Notes under the pieces: model-generated
Databases searched by the model: none
What the model saw: the letters and a program-made list of their open reading frames with translations, nothing else
What the model was told of the DNA's origin: nothing
Position numbers and translations under genes: made by a program
Shown: piece after piece, positions 52,973 to 63,308 of the stretch
Layout: each line of letters begins with the position of its first letter
Numbering within the stretch: position 1 is the first letter of the stretch
Origin: Staphylotrichum longicolle
Lineage: Eukaryota; Ascomycota; Sordariomycetes; Sordariales; Chaetomiaceae
Assembly (NCBI GenBank): GCA_019096155.1
Contig: JAHCVI010000002.1
Coordinates: 62,001 to 126,000 of the forward strand
Length of the DNA stretch: 64,000 nucleotides
Reading direction: 5' to 3'

Positions 52973-53981
52973 GGTGTTGATGGCGGGCAGCTCGGCGTTG
53001 GAAGCGTAAGGTGGAGAGGCTGTGCCTCTGGTGATGGAGATGATGGCAGGCGCGCGCGGCTGTGTCAATCGGCAGAAATTGGGCGGTGGACTACCGTAGC
53101 AGCTGGCCCGAGCTTCACCTGGCGAGCGAGTCTCAGAGGGCGCTCGTTCCAAGTCGAGGGAAAATGAGAATAATCAGGAGAGAATGTATTGTTGTCGGTT
53201 GTTAGTGGAAAGTGAACAAAGGACAATACGTAGAGGTGCCAAAACCAATCAGTTCATCGCTGTGATCAAGCTCTCAAGCCCGCTGAAGTTCCAGGTAACG
53301 TTAGGTAGCCTCTTGACGCGACCTGCAGCAAGTTGCAGGTCGGTTCCCAACCCTTGCACGCCTCAAATCGTGGACGGTGGAACCACCCAAGAAGCAACCG
53401 CCTGGGGCAGGGGTCTGCTGAGGTGCCCCGCCAAAAGCCGAGTCGCCCCTGTTAAGAGCGGGTCCCAACGGCTTTCCATCTGGTGTGTGATGCGCCAAAC
53501 ATTGGAAGAAGATCAAGTCGGATTGGAAGACAGTTCAAGGCTGGTCGTCTCGCAGAGGCGTCTTCTCATCAGGACGACAATGACTGTTAAGACGGTTTAA
53601 GTGCAGTTCTGTTTCTTTCGCAACGACAGAAAGTGTGATACCAGCCTACAACGAGGGCTGCGAGTCGAGATGCCTTTCTTTGATCTTCGCCGTCGAGGAA
53701 CTTGGCCGATAACACACTTTGGACTACACTAAGATAAGCAACCTTGAGCGGTCTCCACCTTGGCGATCGCTGAATCCGGGGCCCGAAAATTTCGCATGAC
53801 AGCGGGACCGGAGGTCCCTGACTCCATCCCCGTGGCCCCATCTTGAAATGTTGCGCGCGCCGCAGTCATCTGCCCCTAGGGTCCCACCTTCGTGTTGAGC
53901 GCATCTCGATTCCCGTCTCTTGCCGCTCCCTCTTCCTCCTTCCCATCTCTCCCACCACACCCCATCCGATCCAGCAGCGCA
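52973..53981. promoter_or_regulatory. Divergent promoter, taf11 / fol2
   Basis: About 1 kb between divergent housekeeping genes. It includes the possible 60-codon TAF11 extension up to 53152 and a pyrimidine-rich leader directly upstream of 53982. No other gene seen. Confidence 0.4.
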
Positions 53982-54941
53982 ATGGCTCAGTACGACTCCC
54001 ACTCGGGTTCCGAAAGCCCCTCGGCCGCGGCCACTAGCGGCAAGCAAAAGAAGAGCAAGAACAAGGACAACGGCAAGAAGAGGTCGCGCGACGGAGACCT
54101 CAGCGCCGCCGGCCCCAATGGCACCCACCCTCTCGGAGAGCGCCGGTCGAGCGTCAGCAAGCCGGCCCGGGACTTCCGCGACAAGCCAGAACCGTCGCCG
54201 AAGAAGAAGAAGAGGAGGACGAGTTCGCTGCCGGCCCCCGTGAAGGAAGCCCCGACACCGGACGAGGCGGGCGAGTCGTCGACCCGGTCGCCGAGCCCCG
54301 TCATCGACTTTGATGGCCTGAGTCGGCCCAGTCTCGGAACGCGGGAACGATTGGAGGAGGACGATGCGCAGAAGGAGGTTCGGCTGACGCGCATGAAAGG
54401 CGCCGTCAGGACGCTGCTCGAGTGCCTGGGCGAGGACCCCGACCGCGAGGGCCTGTTGGCGACCCCCGAGCGCTACGCCAAGGCCATGCTCTTCCTCACC
54501 AAGGGCTACCAGGAGAACGTGCGCGACATCGTCAACGGCGCCATCTTCCAAGAGGGCCACAACGAGATGGTCATTGTCAAGGACATTGAAGTGTTCAGCA
54601 TGTGCGAGCACCACCTGGTGCCGTTCAATGGCAAGATGCACATCGGCTACATCCCCTCCAATGCCGTCATCGGCATCTCCAAGCTGCCGCGCATTGCCGA
54701 GATGTTTGCCCGTCGGCTGCAGATCCAAGAGCGTTTGACCAAGGAGGTGGCCAACGCCATCATGGAGATTCTGAAGCCGCAGGGCGTCGCCGTCGTCATG
54801 GAGTCGAGCCACTTGTGCATGGTGATGCGCGGAGTCCAGAAAACGGGCAGCACCACTATCACCAGCTGCGTGCTGGGCTGCTTTGAACGGAAGGAGAAGA
54901 CCAGGAACGAGTTCCTGAGCCTGATTGGCGTCAACCGCTAA
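53982..54941 (+). CDS. fol2: GTP cyclohydrolase I
   Basis: Converts GTP to 7,8-dihydroneopterin triphosphate, the first step of folate and pterin synthesis; decameric zinc enzyme. Intronless, 319 residues. The first 125 residues are a disordered, Lys/Ser-rich extension with KKKKRR nuclear-signal-like basic runs. The catalytic domain follows: LLECLGEDPDREGLLATPERYAKAM, then zinc and active-site motif SMCEHHLVPFNGK (about 207-219), HIGYIP, VIGISKLPRIAEMFARRLQ, QERLTKEVANAI and the second zinc cysteine in SSHLCMVMRGVQK. All catalytic residues are intact. The start at 53982 has context GCAATGGC; an upstream in-frame ATG at 53892 is less likely. It converges on thymidylate kinase. Confidence 0.96.
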   Translation: MAQYDSHSGSESPSAAATSGKQKKSKNKDNGKKRSRDGDLSAAGPNGTHPLGERRSSVSKPARDFRDKPEPSPKKKKRRTSSLPAPVKEAPTPDEAGESSTRSPSPVIDFDGLSRPSLGTRERLEEDDAQKEVRLTRMKGAVRTLLECLGEDPDREGLLATPERYAKAMLFLTKGYQENVRDIVNGAIFQEGHNEMVIVKDIEVFSMCEHHLVPFNGKMHIGYIPSNAVIGISKLPRIAEMFARRLQIQERLTKEVANAIMEILKPQGVAVVMESSHLCMVMRGVQKTGSTTITSCVLGCFERKEKTRNEFLSLIGVNR

Positions 54942-55524
54942 TCACAGGGACGAGACAAGTACGGGAGCGCGACCGGCATTGGAGGGGGTATTCGACACGG
55001 TGACATGCAAGCGGAGTTGTGTTTTCAACAAAAGGACCATCGGACATTTGGTCGTGGCAGCAATGCCGGGAAGCGTTGTCGAGTTTTGCTTGCAAAAAAC
55101 AAGCTTGCATTTGGCTGGCGTTTTGGGGTTACAAGAGGGCACAAGGGAGTCATCAGAGGCGCATACGCGTGTTGTCACGAAATCGGCGAGGATCTCAACA
55201 TCGGGCTGGCTCTCTGATTCTGCATTTTGGCGGGTTTTGGGTCATTCAACACGGCACTTGCGTTTTTCTGGGCCGCGTTCCGGCCTTGGTCTACGAGGGA
55301 TATCATACGGATATTAGTACATGTGGTACATAGATCTCCGGCTCAGCTGACCACCGCGGCCAAATTCAACTGCCGCAAGACTTCTCAACATCCACAGTTT
55401 CCCTCTCCCAACTCGGTGCTCTATTCCAACGTACACCCTTGACGGAATTTCCCCTTTCCGGAACTTACTCTGCCGGCGGCCACAACGGTGCTCCTGGTGA
55501 TACAGCCAATTCTTTCCTGCTCAG
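54942..55524. other. Convergent 3' region
   Basis: 583 bases between convergent genes. Several short + strand ORFs (54925-55333) show no motif and are taken as noncoding 3' sequence. Confidence 0.45.
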
Positions 55525-56563
55525 CTATGCTACCCTCCTCACCGCCCTGCCAACCTCCCCGTTCTCAACCGCTTCGACCCTCGTCTTGACAACCTTCCAT
55601 ACCTCCTCGGCGACCTCTTCAACCGACGAGCTTGCGTCTACGACATGCAGGTCCTCCTCCTCCTGTCTGAAACGATACTCGGTCCCCGTCAAGTGCTGAG
55701 TCGTGGGCGGTCCGACTGCCACTTCCTCCTTGGGTCCCGCAACCCCTTCCTCGGCCACAACAGAGGCCGTCCCGATCTTGCCCAAACTCAATCCCCAGAA
55801 GAGCTCCCGCACGCGCCGCTGCATCTCGGCCTTCTCGTACGCCTCGCCGCCCCATCCACCACGAGCACGGGCCTGGTCCTCGTCCAGGTCGAGGAACAGC
55901 ACCAAGTCGGGCCGAGGAAGGCCAACCTCAGGGGCACGGGCCCAGGACAGCGTGAGGGAGGGGTTCTGCTTTGCGGCCGAGTACACAATGCCGCTGTGGT
56001 AGTAGCGGTCGCAGAGGACCGTTACGCCTGCGAACAGCAGGGAGGTGATAGTCTTGCTGGAACTGCGTCTTAACACAACCGACACACTAACTCAAGTGAA
56101 GGGGGGAAGCCCGTACGCTGCCTCCCACCGGTTTGCGCTGAAGAGCAAGTGGATGACGTGATCGTCCATCTCAACCTGACTCTTGAGGTAGGAATCGATC
56201 ATCTGGCCAATTGGCGTTGTGCGGTCTTTAGTCAAGTCAATCTCCAATTTCGAGCATGCCTTGCTTGCTGGCGCCCCTCTCTCACCCAGCACTGCCAGCG
56301 CACACACAGCACATACCCGGGAACCGCATCACCTTGACCTTGCGCCCCAGCTCGACGAAGCGCTGCTCGAGCAGCTTGACCTGCGTCGTCTTGCCGCTCC
56401 GGTCCAAGCCCTCGAGAACCACGAGTGCACCCCGGGCCACGGCAGGCTCGCCACGACTTCCGCGATCATCGGTCTGCACCGGATCGGGCAACGACGGGTG
56501 CGGGGCTGTGACGGGAGCGACGAGGGCTGAGGCGGCCGTGGCCAGATCATTAATCGACGCCAT
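55525..56563 (-). CDS. cdc8: Thymidylate kinase
   Basis: Phosphorylates dTMP to dTDP; essential for DNA synthesis. 299 residues from exons 56563-56317, 56225-56117 and 56068-55525 (introns 91 and 48 bp). The P-loop is VVLEGLDRSGKTTQ (about 47-60), followed by KVMRFPDRTTPIGQMI formed across intron 1, HLLFSANRWEAA, the DRYYHSGIVYSAAK dTMP site (about 145), PDLVLFLDLD, and the LID-like AEMQRRVRELF. The family is usually 205-230 residues. This one has an extra N-terminal 45 residues and an acidic, Gly/Val-rich insert (about 215-245) before the last beta strand, LHVVDAS. The start at 56563 is the only in-frame ATG in that exon. Cytosolic or nuclear. Confidence 0.93.
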
Positions 56564-58820
56564 GGTCGGTTCGGCCGGTTTGGCGAATCAACTCCCCAAA
56601 TGCGCCGACGTGAAACGAGGGATCAAGAAAAAAAACGGGATGGCTGGGCCAATTGATTGTTCGCGAAGCAGCGGGAGAGTGCAGCATGCAAGTCGAAGGG
56701 ATGTCACCTGCTCGAGGTTTCCAATGATGGGGGCCAAAGCTCCAGTTGCCTGCCGAGGAGCTCTTGGAGCTCTTTCCAGCTGGCTTGGTGGGGCTGCTCC
56801 CATTCCAGACCTTTTCCACCACGGAACCGCCAGCGGGGCCAGTTGCCAGCTGTCAATGGTGGAAAGGAGCAGCCAAATCAAGCGCACGATGGGACCACAG
56901 AGAGTTTCCGTTGCTGCAAGATGAAGCGCCTTCGGTGTGCAGTAGTGGATGGATTGGATGGATCAGCTGCAGCTACCAGGGTTCTCAGCTCCTCTGGAAT
57001 CCATCACCTGAGGTGGCAGACTCCAGAGTCGAAACCCCCGGTGCGCATTTGAGCTGTGGGGGCCGACCAGTTCTGGAAAGAGGGGCTCGCTGGTGGTCCC
57101 CCGGCTTTGCCGTTATAAAAAGAAACGCCAGCCTGGAAACTCTCCGAGCGCTTCCTCCCCTGCTAATGGAGCCATCTTCGCTTGGCAGTTAATGAGAGGA
57201 TTTCGCTCTCGAATTGCTACGTCATTGCCGGGAGTGAGTGAAGATGATTTATCGAGGGCGATGGATGCTGTTCCGTCTTGGTCCCGTCCCGGCAGCGCGC
57301 AAAGACTCTTGTGTTTCAGGATCAGTGAAGCCGTCCAATACGACCAGACCTGGGGTTGAGAGACGTACACTATGCACTGCTGCGCCGCTGTCAGCGAGCC
57401 GGAGAAGGGTAGCATTCAGACTCGGCGCATTTGAACTTTGAGATTTCGGACAGGAGTGGTTTCCTAGGCGAGGGCGCCGCAGCATGGAATGCTCACCCGC
57501 TCTGTCGCACTTTGACGATATTCCCACGTCCAGCTTTTATACCATCTCCCCCGGTACGGCTGTGACCTGTGCCTGGCAAGTGGTCGAACCCACGCAAGGG
57601 AATCCCCTCAAGGCCGTTCCCTCCCTTGACTTACAAGCCAGTCGCAGCGGCACCGGCTGTCTCACTTGATCTGCGCCATCCGGCAGCCAGAGTGGAACCA
57701 CTTAACGCGCCCAGGTCCCATGCGAAGCCGTCAACGCGATGATTCGTCCGTTCCCTGGCACACCGCGTCGTGCGGGTCTTGCGCTCTGCTGCTGATTGGC
57801 CGTTCTGGATGGGACGGATGGGGCAGCTGCCAATCGCCGCGCCCGTTCGGCGGTTCGCCAAGCTGGCCCTGCAAGCTCTCAAGCGCAATGCTCCGCCCTG
57901 GCCTGGACCCCCGCACCAGATCAGATACGGCACTGTGATTGGGGCGGGGCCTCACGCGTTAGGTTTTACCACGAAAAGGCACGTCAAGCAGCCCAATCTC
58001 GAACCTGCATGGTGCGCCAACCAGCATGAGCACCTCCCTCATGCCCGTCTGAGACCCGAGCGCTCAAGTGCCATTCATTTCTCAAGTTGTCCAGCAGGCG
58101 CAGGGCAGATTGCAGCATCTGCAGCATCTGCAGCATTTCAAGTTTCCCCTTTAACCCCGGGCCGTCCCCTGGCAGTGCCTGCCTGGCGCCGTGTCCTTCC
58201 CTGTCCCGGTCTTGTCCTGTCCCGCTCCTGCTCACCTCATTGAACCTCACCGCTCTCGCGTCAATTCGCGCCTCCCTCACCCGTCCCAATCTCACCCCTT
58301 CTTGTCTGTTCGCCACTCGCTGCCCTCGAAACGGGCCTCGCAGCTCAGGCCTAAAGGCGCCTCATCATCAGACGAGATTTCTGGTATTATCTCGAGCCTG
58401 TCCGACTGGCACGCTCATTGCAGCGCGGATTAGACGACAGATTGCTCCTTCTCAACACCCCCCTCCCAGACCAGTCGCAAAAGACAGCGACCGCATTGCT
58501 CGGCCGGCCGTTTCAGCAGGCCACTTGTGCAATAAGAATAGCGCGCTCCCCTCGCCCCAGCAGAGAGAACCCCGCTGCATTGCCCTCTCCCTCGTCTCTC
58601 CACACGCTCGTTTCGCCGACCGTCTCCAGCAGCGGAGACGCACGGAGAGCAGCAACAAACACTACCGCACAACTTTTTTGCTTGTCCTGCGTGGAGAACA
58701 CCTCACTAGCAACCGAGTTTGTTTTCGCGCGGAGCTTGGTTTGGGCGTGAACCCCAGCACCGCGTCGACACTCCCTCCTCCGCTTAACGGCAGCGAGACA
58801 CCCCTCCGCCTTTCTCCACC
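56564..58820. other. 2.3-kb intergenic region / long pyrimidine-rich leader
   Basis: No supported gene. ORFs here (for example 58087-58872, Ser/Arg/Cys-rich) look like noncoding frames. A 9-bp repeat, GCAGCATCT, occurs in three near-perfect tandem copies at 58112-58138. From about 58140 to 58820 the + strand is strongly C/T-rich, consistent with a long 5' leader of the next gene. Confidence 0.5.
58112..58138. repeat. 9-bp tandem repeat, 3 copies
   Basis: GCAGCATCT twice, then GCAGCATTT. Short local duplication in noncoding sequence. Confidence 0.8.
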
Positions 58821-60358
58821 ATGGCCACTGTCAGCCGTCAACCGTTTGCTCCTGTTGACGGGGCGCGGTTGAAGAGCTTGGCGAGCGTCAAGAACAGGCA
58901 GAATGGTATGTCACTGTTCTCCTCGTCATGAGCCTCTTCGCAGTGAATTCCGTGTCTCTGAAAATCCATTTCTTTTGCCTGCCACTGGCTGTTCTCCCTT
59001 TTTCCTGCCTGCGACCCCTCCCAGTTCGCATCGTGCTCGAGGTTGTGACAGGCGGCTGACATGCCAAAGCAATCTCAACTTCACCCATCAAGCGCAAGGC
59101 CTCTGAAGTAGAAGATGGGGGCAACTCCGAGAACATCGCACCCGTGCTCTTCTCGAAGCGGTCCAAGGGTGCCGATCTCTGGAACGACCTGCACAAGGGC
59201 TTTACCAAACCCCCTGCCTTTGCCCTGACCAAGGCTGTTTCGTCCTCGGCTTTCAAGGATGTCCTCAGCAGTCCCCCAAGCACGCTCTCCTCCGCCCGGC
59301 CACGGAGCATTCTGCAACCCAAGTCTCCCGCCGCCCGGTTGAAGGCCAAGGCCGCGGCACCCTCGCCGCTGGCGGCCCCTGCCGGCCGCTCACCAACTCG
59401 TGCCTCCAAGCGCATGGGGATTCTCTCCCGCCGCCGCACCCAGCGCCCTGAACCCCCTTCGTTCAGCCTAGGCAGCGCCAGCGTCCCTTTTTCTCTCGAT
59501 GCCGCCCTCAAAGGTACGATCCCGAGCTACTCGGGGAGCATTCGCCGCTCCAGCAAGCCCAGCAGGAGCAGCACTACCGCCCCCAGCGCCGCCGCCCTGG
59601 ATTTCTTCTTTCCCACGTCGGACCGGGAATCAGCGTGGACCTTTGAGATCCATGAGGACACTCCCGAGCAAGAGATGACCAACCTTCTTCAGCACGGGAC
59701 CTGCACCCTCGACATCAGCAGTGACGAGGAGTCGGAGAGCCGCGCCAAGCGCGACCGCGCTGAGGGCCGCGATAAGGAGAACATCCCACCGCCAGAAGAT
59801 GTCAGCCAGACCTCGTCTGCCCGGGGTGCCTCGCGAACTGCTGGCGACGACGCCGTTGACATCGACGAGGACGTGCTCCTGCTCAAGGGCCGTGGTCCGC
59901 TCGCCGAGATGAACGTCACTGACTTCTACGCCGAAGGGTGTGATAGCACGAGCGTGTTTATCGTGCCTGGCGATGAGGAAGATCCTGAGGCGGTGGTTGA
60001 GGGCGAGGCTGAAGTCGCGCAGTTTGTGGACTCGGATTCGCTGCCTCCTCTCCCGGCGGACGACGACCGCGAGGAAGAGAACGGGCAGCAGCAGTGGTAT
60101 GCGGAAGACGTCGCGTCGGAGCTGCATCCGCCACAGGTCAGTCTCGATGATGTCGAGGGGGTCGATGTCGACGACATCATGGGCGGCAATGATCACGCGG
60201 CTGCCGAGGCTGCCGGCCTTGGGCCCATCGAGGGTGCCAGTGAGAGCTTTGAGCTGTGGGAGAGCAACAGCGCCAAGGATGAGGGCGATGCGCCTCCGTC
60301 ACCGGCACCTTTGGCAGATGATGAGGGGCCGCAGGCCGAACTGGATCCCGTGCTTTGA
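58821..60358 (+). CDS. Acidic KEN-box protein, unknown family
   Basis: Disordered protein of 457 residues from exons 58821-58905 and 59070-60358 (164-bp intron with GCTGAC branch). The N-terminal half is basic: PVDGARLKSLASVKNRQN, ISTSPIKRKASEV with an NLS-like basic cluster, FSKRSKGADLWNDL, and RPRSILQPKSP. The middle has LDFFFPTSDRESAWTFEIHED. The C-terminal half is highly acidic and includes GRDKENIPPPED (a KEN box, about 240), GRGPLAEMNVTDFYAEG (about 285), and repeated Asp/Glu runs. R-L-K-S-L near the N-terminus fits a minimal D-box. These degrons suggest an APC/C substrate, and the basic-then-acidic layout is reminiscent of mitotic regulators. No enzyme domain is visible. The real family is unknown to me. 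Confidence 0.8.
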
Positions 60359-60929
60359 TGCTGCGGATATGCGTCATGTGTTATGTTTTGATCTCTTGGG
60401 TAACGTTCTGTCTTGGGCTTTTGCTTGATGGGTTACGAGTCGGGTTTACGGAGGTAATGCCAATATCCTGCTTTGCTTGTCAAGAGGGAATGGGAGGGCA
60501 GGGGCAGGGGCAAAGGGCGTTTGTGAAACTTGGTGGGCGGGGGTCTTGTGAACGCTGGGAAGGGACTCAGGGGAGCGCGGTCTGGTTTGGTTGCACGGGT
60601 TTTCAGGCGCAGTAATCCGGCGTATGTTGTTCTGTTGGGGCTGTATTTGTTCTAGATTCTTCGCAGCTGTTGCAATGCTCCAACTTTTGGATATGCTTTT
60701 TGACATTGCCGAGCTCGGCTCAGGGCCGATTTTTGCACCGATCCTAGGTATCATCCCGACGATCTACCCACCACGGTGGCCTGAATCCTCACGGGCATCC
60801 TTCTAACATTATCATTATTTAAGCAGGCGAGTCTGCCTGTCGATTCAACCCCCCCTTTGCAACAAGACCCTCTCTCGCACTCTATTCTCATTACACCCAT
60901 CCCGCTTCAGCTCCAACGAGACGACAGGC
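60359..60929. other. Convergent 3' region
   Basis: 571 bases between convergent genes, with G-rich runs near 60490-60545. No coding evidence. Confidence 0.5.
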
Positions 60930-62048
60930 TCACTTACACCCACTCACCGCAGCAACACATCCCGTCACCAACCCAAACGTGACGGGTATCACCATTCCCA
61001 TGAACCACGCCCCAAAGGTGCCCCCAATCCGGCGGGCCGTCGCAATCTCGCAAATACCCATGCAACCGGACTTCTTGTCGTGTTCTTCCTCGCTCTCGTG
61101 GGGCCCGGGGGAGGCATGACCAGGGACCTTCTGTTTTGGGGGCCCGAGGCGCGATATCTCGCTGCTAAGCTTGGGTGCTGGCCCGACTGGTGAAGCCAAG
61201 GGGGATGTCGCCGGCGATGCCAGTGGTGACGCCCATGGTGATGTCGGCGGCGTTGTGAGTGGCGACGCTAACATGGGCGGGTGCAAGGGTGGTGGATGGG
61301 AGAGCATCTCTAGCTCCTCGCTGGTGAGGAGGTGGTACGGCTCCTCTTTGAGCTTTTTGCCCGGTTGGGTACCCTCGTGGCCAGGATCCGGGGGCGGCAT
61401 CACCCTCAGCGTCGGGGTGCTCGGCAACTGGGTGCTGTTGCTCATGTCGGTGAGGAGGATGGAGGGCGGCCGGCTGGACGGCCGGGACTCGGTGAAGATG
61501 CTCGCTGGCCTCGAGAAGCCCGCCTCGAATGACTGTCGTTCGCTTCGCGGGGTGGGCGTGCCGGGTCTGGAGCCGTGCGGAGACGGCATCCGCTCCCGGT
61601 CGTAGCTCCATCTGTCGGTCAGCACCGTGGGCCTGCCGAACGAGTGCTCCGGGACGCTGATCGCGGAAAGGGGCCGCGGCCGGTGACTGCGCCGGACCGG
61701 GGAGTGGGGCGGGGACGGGGAGTGCGTGCGGCTGTCTGCGTCTGGTAGGGCCACCCTCCCGTCCCACGAAACCCTTGAGGTTGAGCGAATGTGGGATGCG
61801 TAGCCGGCTCGTAGGTGTGACGGCTGCCGTGATACCCTTCCATTGGCTTGCCTGGAATATCGGGTGTGTTTCCTGGTGTTGTCATTGTCAGACCCCTGAG
61901 AGCGTGAGCGGGTGTGTCGAGGCCTGTGTGGGCGCTCCAATTCAACACCAAGATGAGATGTTCGGTCTGGTAAATTTCCTTCCATGTTCATGAGCAAGGA
62001 GATGGTAGTTGTGTCGTTGAGTAGTACATTCACCCTTGGATCATGCAA
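60930..62048 (-). CDS. Ser/Pro-rich protein with C-terminal membrane segment
   Basis: Intronless 372-residue protein. Residues 1-330 are disordered: Arg/His/Ser-rich at first (RPHRPRHTRSRSQGS), then many SP/TP dipeptides (SPSPPHSPVRRSHRP, PTSPWASPLASPATSPLASP) that would suit proline-directed kinases. A short ordered piece, EEPYHLLTSEELEMLSHPPP, lies near 250. The C-terminus has SGCMGICEIATARRIGGTFG followed by one hydrophobic stretch (about 348-370, WFMGMVIPVTFGLVTGCVAAV) with almost nothing after it, as in tail-anchored proteins. The start may be at 62048 or at the inner Met at 61991 (residue 20). No known domain. Probably cytosol-facing, anchored in an internal membrane. Confidence 0.7.
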   Translation of the reverse strand: MHDPRVNVLLNDTTTISLLMNMEGNLPDRTSHLGVELERPHRPRHTRSRSQGSDNDNTRKHTRYSRQANGRVSRQPSHLRAGYASHIRSTSRVSWDGRVALPDADSRTHSPSPPHSPVRRSHRPRPLSAISVPEHSFGRPTVLTDRWSYDRERMPSPHGSRPGTPTPRSERQSFEAGFSRPASIFTESRPSSRPPSILLTDMSNSTQLPSTPTLRVMPPPDPGHEGTQPGKKLKEEPYHLLTSEELEMLSHPPPLHPPMLASPLTTPPTSPWASPLASPATSPLASPVGPAPKLSSEISRLGPPKQKVPGHASPGPHESEEEHDKKSGCMGICEIATARRIGGTFGAWFMGMVIPVTFGLVTGCVAAVSGCK

Positions 62049-63308
62049 GAAAAGGTAAGGGACCCTGGGCTTTTATCGGAAAGAGTGATGACGGCACAAA
62101 GGTTCGATGTGTCGAACGCAGGGGTCCACCGAAGCCTCCAGCAGCCCAGTAAGTGCTGAAAAATTATTCTTGGGGCGTCTGGCCAAGGGTCAGCCAAGGG
62201 TCGGCAACGTCGCCTATTGTCGGTCGGCCGAGCCCGATGCTGTGGGCCCACTCCGGATTTAATCCTCGTCCAAGCATGACGACCCGGTAACCGATCCTTC
62301 GGTCTGAAAAGATTGCGAATTGGGCGTGGGAGCGGCGAGGTTCAAGGAGGTGGTAACCTCCTCAGCTCAACATAAAGTTGTCGTCGATGATTTATTTGAG
62401 TTGTCTTTCAGTTCCTCATACTATCACGATGTACAGGTAGTCAGGGGTGATGTGTTTTGAGGGAGCTCTTTGCACCACATGCTAGAAGAGATCAGCAGAA
62501 TAAATTAAAGGTACCTTGCTACATGGACCTTCCGTTTTGAGCTTCAGCTTCGGCGTTGGATTCGTGATGAACGCCACATGTAGCTTCTGAGATGCCAGAG
62601 ACCACAACCATGGACGATCCTACACCCGCGCGAGAGTTGCTCCTCACGTTCGGTTCTCAATGTGGCGGCTTAAGTACGGGGTGCCTTGCTTATGCTATGT
62701 GTAAGGTACCTGAATTGAACGATGAAGATAGAGATCCTCGACGAAAACCAACATCCTGAACGATACATCAATCCTTTAAGGGAGAACACTTCAAAACACT
62801 TGAACAAGAATCATCAACAATGGCAAAGGATCCAAGGAGGATGAATGCAACACTGGCAAGGCTGGCCCCAGTACCCCCCATTCGGCGACACATCAACTGC
62901 CCTATCATTATTTGAGGAAGTACAAATGACGATCACAGCCTCTGCGTTGTCCATTGGCACTGTCGGCGATCTATGCTACCCAACATGCATTGGTTAACTC
63001 GTGTCACCCCTCATCACGAACAATTGGATCGAGCAGGTTACCTCCGCCACATATGATGCCCACCTGCATCCACGCTGGTGGTGCTACGGTCTGGTCCTTG
63101 CACAGGAAACAGAAGCTCTCGGTAGAAGGTGCCGTCGGAGCCTAAATAATGAGGAGGCGGATCATATTCAACTGTCAGCAGAGCAAAGTTACAGGTTGGC
63201 ATGTAATATAAAAACCCAAAGATTGCCTTGCGCACTCCCATTTGACATCTTCCTCACACATCACTTTAATACTCAACTTACCTTCTTTGGTGCAAGAGAA
63301 TAGTCATC
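62049..63308. other. Intergenic region before the P450
   Basis: 1260 bases, A/T-richer than the genes on either side, without a supported gene. Contains the upstream region of the P450 gene. Confidence 0.5.

Noticed and set aside
53724..54812. 362-codon minus-strand ORF
   Set aside because: Antisense shadow of GTP cyclohydrolase I; composition is typical of reverse-frame reading.
57570..57600. GGTTCGACC-like B box (minus strand) as a tRNA
   Set aside because: The T-stem does not pair and no acceptor or anticodon arm could be drawn. Similar B-box-like words near 12650 and 30530 fail the same way.
58087..58872. 261-codon + strand ORF upstream of the KEN-box gene
   Set aside because: Lies in C/T-rich leader sequence, Ser/Arg/Pro-rich with no domain, and overlaps the real start at 58821 in another frame.
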